From Cornus controversa (Eukaryota > Streptophyta > Magnoliopsida > Cornales > Cornaceae), in assembly GCA_026545225.1 (NCBI GenBank), contig CM048852.1:54133146-54197145 (forward strand): a DNA stretch of 64,000 nucleotides, in the 5' to 3' direction. The number at the start of each line of letters is the position of its first letter. The stretch's first letter is position 1. This document shows positions 59,401 to 64,000 of this stretch, in pieces. The translations under genes were made by a program, and so were the position numbers. The notes under the pieces were generated by a model. That model worked only from the letters and a program-made list of their open reading frames with translations, was not told the DNA's origin and did not search any database.

Positions 59401-62400
59401 GTAATCTGGAACTTCGGAGCTTTTTGTAACACTCTATTTGATTGATAGGAACAGTGAAGGAATGTGAATATGCATCTACTTTCCTTTACCTTGTGCGTTT
59501 ATTTGTTGCATGAAATAGTGGCCCCCCCAGTAACTGTTCTCCTGCAATAAATTTTTTATTTATTTCCTTTAAATCTCTCGCCATCTGTTTTAACAGGAAA
59601 ATGCATTTCAGGAGATTTTAAACCTTAATATATAATATATTTTGTTACAAGTTAAATAGTTGTAGGAAGAAACCTTTATTGACCCCTTTTCTCTGAAACC
59701 ACTTTATTGAATGACTTTCTGACGATACATAATTCCTCCAGCCCAGCTTTGCATTCAATTTATTCAATTAAATGAATTGGGTTTTTATAACATGTTGGTG
59801 GAAAATGTGCATTTATTGGAAAGGTGTTAGTTATTTTCATACGCTGTTGAACAGATACATTCGAAGAATGGTTTTTGAAGGAGGGCATATTGTGGATCCA
59901 GATAAGGTACTAGTCTGTTTTAAGACTTCCATTTTCTGCAGCAGATAAATGGCTTATTTTATTATCGTGAATATTTTTTGTTTTTTTGTCAGGGGGAATT
60001 CCTCTGCCCTGTATGCCGTGGACTTGCAAATGCAGTCTTGCCTGCTTTACCTGGAGATTCTCAAAAGCTTTTTAGGCCATCGGTTATTTCAACTGTTAGA
60101 CCATTAGATACTGCAGGCAACAGAGAAATTAATTTTCTTCGTCTTCAAGAAGCCTTGTCACTCCTCCAAAGTGCGTCTGATGTGGTTGGGAGGGGTGAAA
60201 TCCTTAAAGCTTTTCCAATGCAGCGAAATGATAGGATAAGACTAAATATTGAATCGGTGTTTCGTGCCCTCTGTGGAATGTATTTTCCTGGAAAACATGA
60301 TAAGGTTTCTGGATCTGCAAGGGTAAGCCACTCGATGATCATGTGGGACACTCTTAAGTACTCACTCGTAAGTACTGAAATTGCTGCTCGCTGTGGAAAG
60401 ACTTCTTTAACCCCAAACTATAGCCTAGATGCCTTATATAAGGAACTCAAATCTTCTAGTGGGTTTATATTATCCTTGTTACTGGAAGTTGTAAGAAGCA
60501 TGCGGACCAAGAACAATCTTACTGTGCTTCTAAGGTTAAGAGGTATTCAGCTCTTTGCAGAGTCTATATGTTCCGGTGTTTCTTTGGATGAATATCCCAG
60601 CCGCTCGTGTAGGCGAGGAGGTATAATTGCCATTACTGCATTTCTCCTGAGAGTTTAAAATCATGATTATTATATTTTTCTTTCTTGTGAGTGTTTTTTA
60701 GCCCAGTGAACGGGCACAACTTAATTTATTGCTTTTCTGAGGAGTTAACAGTGTTGTTAAAGGCGCGGCTAGGCTCCAGGCGCACACAGGGGCACGGATT
60801 GCGCCTGTTGTCAACCCAGGCTCAGCTATGTTCACTTGGCGTGCGCCTGGGCTGTGCCTTATACAAGTCAGTCGGAGATTGATATTTCCCTTTTTCTTTT
60901 TCCTAATTCAAAAAGGAGACTTTTGTCTCGTTCAAAAGAAAAGAAGAGAGAAGCCCATTACGATCACAAGACGTGAACAACGCCCCCAAGTCACGATGCC
61001 GACAGCCTTTGTTGTAGAGAGTTGTAGAGACGATCAGATACACAAGCTCTTCTTCCTCTCTCTTCGTCTACTTCCTCTCTCTCTCTCTCTCTCTCTAAAT
61101 GCTATCCTGTTGTACTAAATTATTCCGTACTGTTTTTTTAACAGTTTTTCTTTTTCTTTCTTCTCCTCTCTCACTCTTTTTGTGTTTTTCTTTCCTTTGG
61201 ATCTTGTCCTAAATTACTTCCTGCAGTTTTTTTTAATAAAAAAACGCAGTTCTTTTTCTTTTTTTTGCTGTCCCTCTCTCTCTCTCTCTGTCTTCCTTCT
61301 ATTTCCTGCTATTTTTTTGTGCTTTGTTTCATTTTATAGTTCTTTAATGACATGGTTGATGGATTTATTTTTCATATTTGATATGAATTTTTAAAAATAT
61401 TGATTATCAGATATGCGTTCTTTTATAGTAATTTAACTTTTCATGTGCGCCTCACTTCACTCAGGCTCTCGCCTAGGCTCCAAAGGATCTTTAGCGCCTT
61501 AGTGCGCCTAGAGCCATTGATAACACTGGGAGTTAATAATATTAGGTTCTGGATCTCTGTGGAATACGTGCACTATAAATAGTGGTAATCAGAATTTACG
61601 AGATGTGGCTGTAAAATTAATGAACTAAATGATATCATGTTAAAGATGAAACTCTAATAAATTCAGATTAGAAAAATTGGATACATACTTTTACTTGGTT
61701 GTAGGCTTAGGTCTGAGTTGCGGCTGATGGTGGCTGGAAAGGGTTTCAGTCTTTCAGAAGGACTTTCTTGATCAAGGATGATGAGAGAAGTGGAGGCAGG
61801 GTTTTAGAGATGGCTTCATAAATGATCACCACCCCAACACACATGCACACAATTAGACAATCAACATAACAACAACCAATGAGGGTATTGGCAGCAATTA
61901 AATACGAGTCTTTGGAGGGGTAAGAATCAGTTTGTAATAAACATGGATAATCAGGGGCCATTGTTTAGTGTGCTTCGCGATAAAGTCTGAGCAGGCACTA
62001 TGTGCAAAATCATGGCAATGGTTGTGTCTCCCAGTTTTTCCTCATTTAAATCCTTGTAGGCAGGACCATCTTTGTAAAGGCCTTTTTTATTCTTAAGATG
62101 TATGGGTAACCAACTTATGTCACTAAAAGGGAACATAACGAGTCAAATTTTTTACTGGTTTAGATCAACAGCTTAACGTATTATTGCCCCCCCCCCCAAA
62201 ACCCCACCCCACCCCCAAAAAAGGAGGGGGGGTGGGGGGGTGTGGGGGTGTGGAAGGAAACCAAAAAATTAGGGGCTGTGTTTCTAAGACTTGATTCTGA
62301 TTCTATCCATGCATCATATGAAATAAGTGTGAATGAACAAAAATGTAACTTTTAGACTCTAAAGTTTCAATGGTGGTTTCAAAAAGGTTCAGCAAGGTCT

Positions 62401-64000
62401 AGAAACTTCACATCGTTGATGTGAAATCTTTGAATCTTCAATTGCCTGGATGATAAAGTTCTAGATGCTCATTTGCTTTTGTAGGTTTATTTTTTTGGGC
62501 AAGTAGTTGTCTAGCTTTCTTAAATTGTTTGCAATGAGCTGCTCAAGAGGCCATCTCCCACTAACAAAGAGATGGGGTGCATTATTTTCTATCGTGTAGC
62601 CTATGCTATTAGGCTTTTCTCATGTGCCTGGTCAAAATCCTTTCATAAGCCAAGAGGGGTACTTTTAAGGCTCTTTAGTGTGAAAATCTAAATTGTAGTT
62701 TTTCAGAGAGGAAGAACATTGGAGTTGGTTCTGTGGAAAAAGTTCTAGATTGAGGTCTGCTATCTGTTAGGGGCACAATAAATACAAATCTAAAATAATT
62801 GTGTAATAAAAGCCACCTTGCTTTATGACAAATGTCACGATTTTTAACAATGCTGGAAAAATATGTGCTAAACCTCTATTTAGGTGAATCGTTCATTCAT
62901 GTAATCAGTCTAAGAGGAAAGTATCATGACTGCTACGGGGTTGAATATTTTTGTTAAAAAAATTGTTAGAAGATCAATCGATAAAATTGTGTTGGCAATG
63001 GATCTAACATAGATCACATACATTATCAAGAGATCTATTTTAGATTCTATGGATATTGTCTTATTGATGCTATCATTCACAGGTAACATGCTAGGTATCT
63101 TGAAAAATGTAGAAACGGGAGTAACATATCCTGATATCCAATTTTGGAGACGAGCTTCTGATCCTGTTCTTTCTCATGATGCTTTCTCGTCATTGATGTG
63201 GGTACTTTTTTCTCTTCCATCGCCATTTCTATCATGTGAAGAATCCTTCTTATCTATTGTGCATATCTTCTACGTTGTCTCAATAGCTCAGGTTTGTTAC
63301 ACCACTCCATTTGTTCAAGCAATGTAAAACTTTGATTGTAATGTTCCTTTGTAAAATATTGATGTCTTAATCATAGTATATTATGTTTGCAGACTATAAT
63401 TACGTATTGCAAAAGTCACCAATGCAATACAACTGAATTAGGATGTCATGATTGCCTGATTACTGACATCTATAGAATGATGGGAGAATGTGGGGTTGCT
63501 CAGCATTATTTTGTTTCCAACTATATCGATCCTTCGTGTAATATTAAGGATATGATTCGTCGCTTGAGCTTTCCTTATTTGCGAAGATGTGCGTTGTTGT
63601 GGAAATTAATTAACTCTTCCGCCTCAGCACCATTTAGTGATGGGGCTCAATTGTTGGATATATCATCTCATGCCACAGATGATATGATGGAATGTACCTA
63701 TGACCTTGAGATGGAGCTTGTCGAAGTTGAACAGCTGGAGAAAATGTTTAAGATTCCCTCACTGGATGTTGTTCTCAAGGATGGTGTGCTACGTTCTTTA
63801 GTTTTTAAATGGTTCCGTCATTTTCTCAAGGAGTTTGAAGTTCGTAGCCTTCAATGTGTTCTGCACTTGACTCCTGCAGTCCCGTTTAAGTTGATGCATT
63901 TGCCACATCTTTACCAAGATCTCTTACAGAGGTTCTTTTCATGTGCTTATATAAGTTCCTTTTTTTTTCCCATTCATTATCATTTATATCCATAATTCAC
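47332..64000 (+). CDS. PRT6 (PROTEOLYSIS 6), UBR-box N-recognin E3 ubiquitin ligase; 3' end outside the window
   Basis: Twelve exons: 47332-47400, 48370-49482, 54416-55638, 55748-55888, 56536-56779, 56866-57585, 57996-58196, 58336-59027, 59855-59906, 59993-60620, 63083-63291 and 63393-63931. All introns are GT-AG, and phases agree across ~1,943 codons. Exon 12's donor (GTTCTT) is weak. Arabidopsis PRT6 is ~2,000 residues, so only the last part is missing. The UBR box (residues ~125-195) includes CGAVWGNNDIAYRCRTCEHD and GGGCCDCGD and binds basic N-terminal residues. A RING-like set is split over exons 7-10: C1218, C1221, SSCGHAVHQGC (~1447-1457) and CPVC (1490-1493). It ubiquitinates Arg/N-degron substrates such as group VII ERF factors in oxygen sensing. 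An in-frame second Met lies three codons on (47341). Introns 2 and 10 are swollen by repeats and a hAT element. Confidence 0.95.
49561..49792. repeat. Direct repeat in PRT6 intron 2, two ~90-bp copies
   Basis: Copies at 49561-49650 and 49703-49792 share AGCATCA(G/A)GGTGG, TGAACTTGGGGAATTAATCT and GTAGAAGTGCACAGTTTCTA, with few differences. A 52-bp spacer separates them. The second copy abuts a SINE fragment. Confidence 0.85.
49791..49834 (-). mobile_element. Au-like SINE 5' fragment
   Basis: On the minus strand it reads AAAAGGGCTAGCTCAGTGCA followed by TGAGGCTCCCGGCATTGCGG, close to the 5' end of the plant Au SINE family as I remember it, including its A box. Only the head is present. It lies in PRT6 intron 2, antisense to the gene. 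Confidence 0.6.
50978..51064 (+). mobile_element. tRNA-derived SINE-like fragment with A-rich tail
   Basis: GGGCCTTGTAGCCCAGTGGT fits an A box, and GGTGAGGTTTTGAA ~35 bases later is a worn B box. A purine-rich AAAAAAGACAAAA... tail follows. No target duplication was checked convincingly. Low-confidence call in PRT6 intron 2. Confidence 0.4.
51065..52096. repeat. Tandem duplication, two ~515-bp units, in PRT6 intron 2
   Basis: Unit 1 (51065-51576) and unit 2 (51577-52096) both run from AAATCACCACTC through GATGCTTTAGAGCTCCTGTG and GTCATCTACAATCTCTTGTG to GATTATGAATTATTTTGGAA. They differ at scattered sites and by small indels. Neither has coding character. The sequence after them (to about 53520) looks repeat-derived, perhaps from a worn copia-type LTR, but I could not fix ends. 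Confidence 0.85.
52213..52549. repeat. 140-bp tandem duplication with a 56-bp perfect inverted repeat
   Basis: Two head-to-tail units start TTGATTTTGGCAAGGATTCC (52213 and 52353). They appear identical base for base. They are followed at 52494-52549 by the exact reverse complement of 52415-52470, leaving a 24-base A+T-rich loop. The arms begin AAACAATTTGCTTATAATCT. The whole lies in PRT6 intron 2 and ends in (TA)n. Confidence 0.92.
60749..61528. mobile_element. hAT miniature element, 780 bp, in PRT6 intron 10
   Basis: The ends CAGTGTTGTTAAAGGCGCGG and, read inward, CAGTGTTATCAATGGCTCTA are inverted repeats. A perfect 8-bp target duplication GGAGTTAA lies at 60741-60748 and 61529-61536. Subterminal AGGCGC/GCGCCT words recur at both ends; the middle is CT- and T-rich. 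No transposase was recognised. Confidence 0.9.
62187..62252. repeat. C-run/G-run fold-back in PRT6 intron 10
   Basis: A 13-C run and CCCCA repeats are followed after AAAAAA by GGAGGGGGGG and further G runs. The two halves can pair as a hairpin, and either strand could form a quadruplex or i-motif. Exact lengths may be unreliable because of the homopolymers. Confidence 0.7.

Overview
This is plant nuclear DNA, AT-rich and almost certainly from a eudicot. It has split genes with GT-AG introns, plant-specific families (a Dof factor, an ATL-type RING-H2 protein, a GT14 glycosyltransferase, PRT6), many (TA)n and (CT)n microsatellites, and a dense load of plant transposons. I cannot name the species from sequence alone.

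Five host genes are visible. From left to right they are: a minus-strand, intronless 493-aa protein with a C-terminal HSP20/alpha-crystallin-like domain (1720-3201); a single-exon RING-H2 ATL-like E3 ligase (8061-8579); a four-exon GT14 (Core-2/I-branching, GLCAT14-like) glycosyltransferase (9258-15764); a two-exon Dof transcription factor (17965-19121); and the first 12 exons of PRT6, the N-recognin E3 ligase of the Arg/N-degron pathway (47332 to the right edge, 3' end outside the window). They act in unrelated processes: chaperone-like function, ubiquitination, arabinogalactan glycosylation, transcription and N-degron proteolysis. There is no operon-like organisation.

The 28 kb between the Dof gene and PRT6 (about 19.1-47.3 kb) holds no intact gene that I recognise. 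It is a layered record of transposition: MULE-type and hAT-type miniature elements with clear target-site duplications, an element split by a second one (21.57-23.55 kb), a replication-protein-A-like gene fragment (31.1-31.8 kb), a fossil Ty3/gypsy element of Tat/Retand type interrupted by a solo LTR (about 32.1-38.4 kb), and a very small LTR element (TRIM, 44.3-44.7 kb).

Introns are loaded as well. The 4.0-kb first intron of the GT14 gene carries an LTR element with no visible coding capacity, one LTR of which is split by a hAT transposon. PRT6 intron 2 (4.9 kb) carries tandem duplications, a 56-bp perfect inverted repeat and SINE pieces. PRT6 intron 10 carries a 780-bp hAT miniature element. 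I saw no rRNA or tRNA gene, no CRISPR array and no known miRNA. I found no convincing new molecular system; the most informative content is the nested-element history and a few gene-structure oddities.
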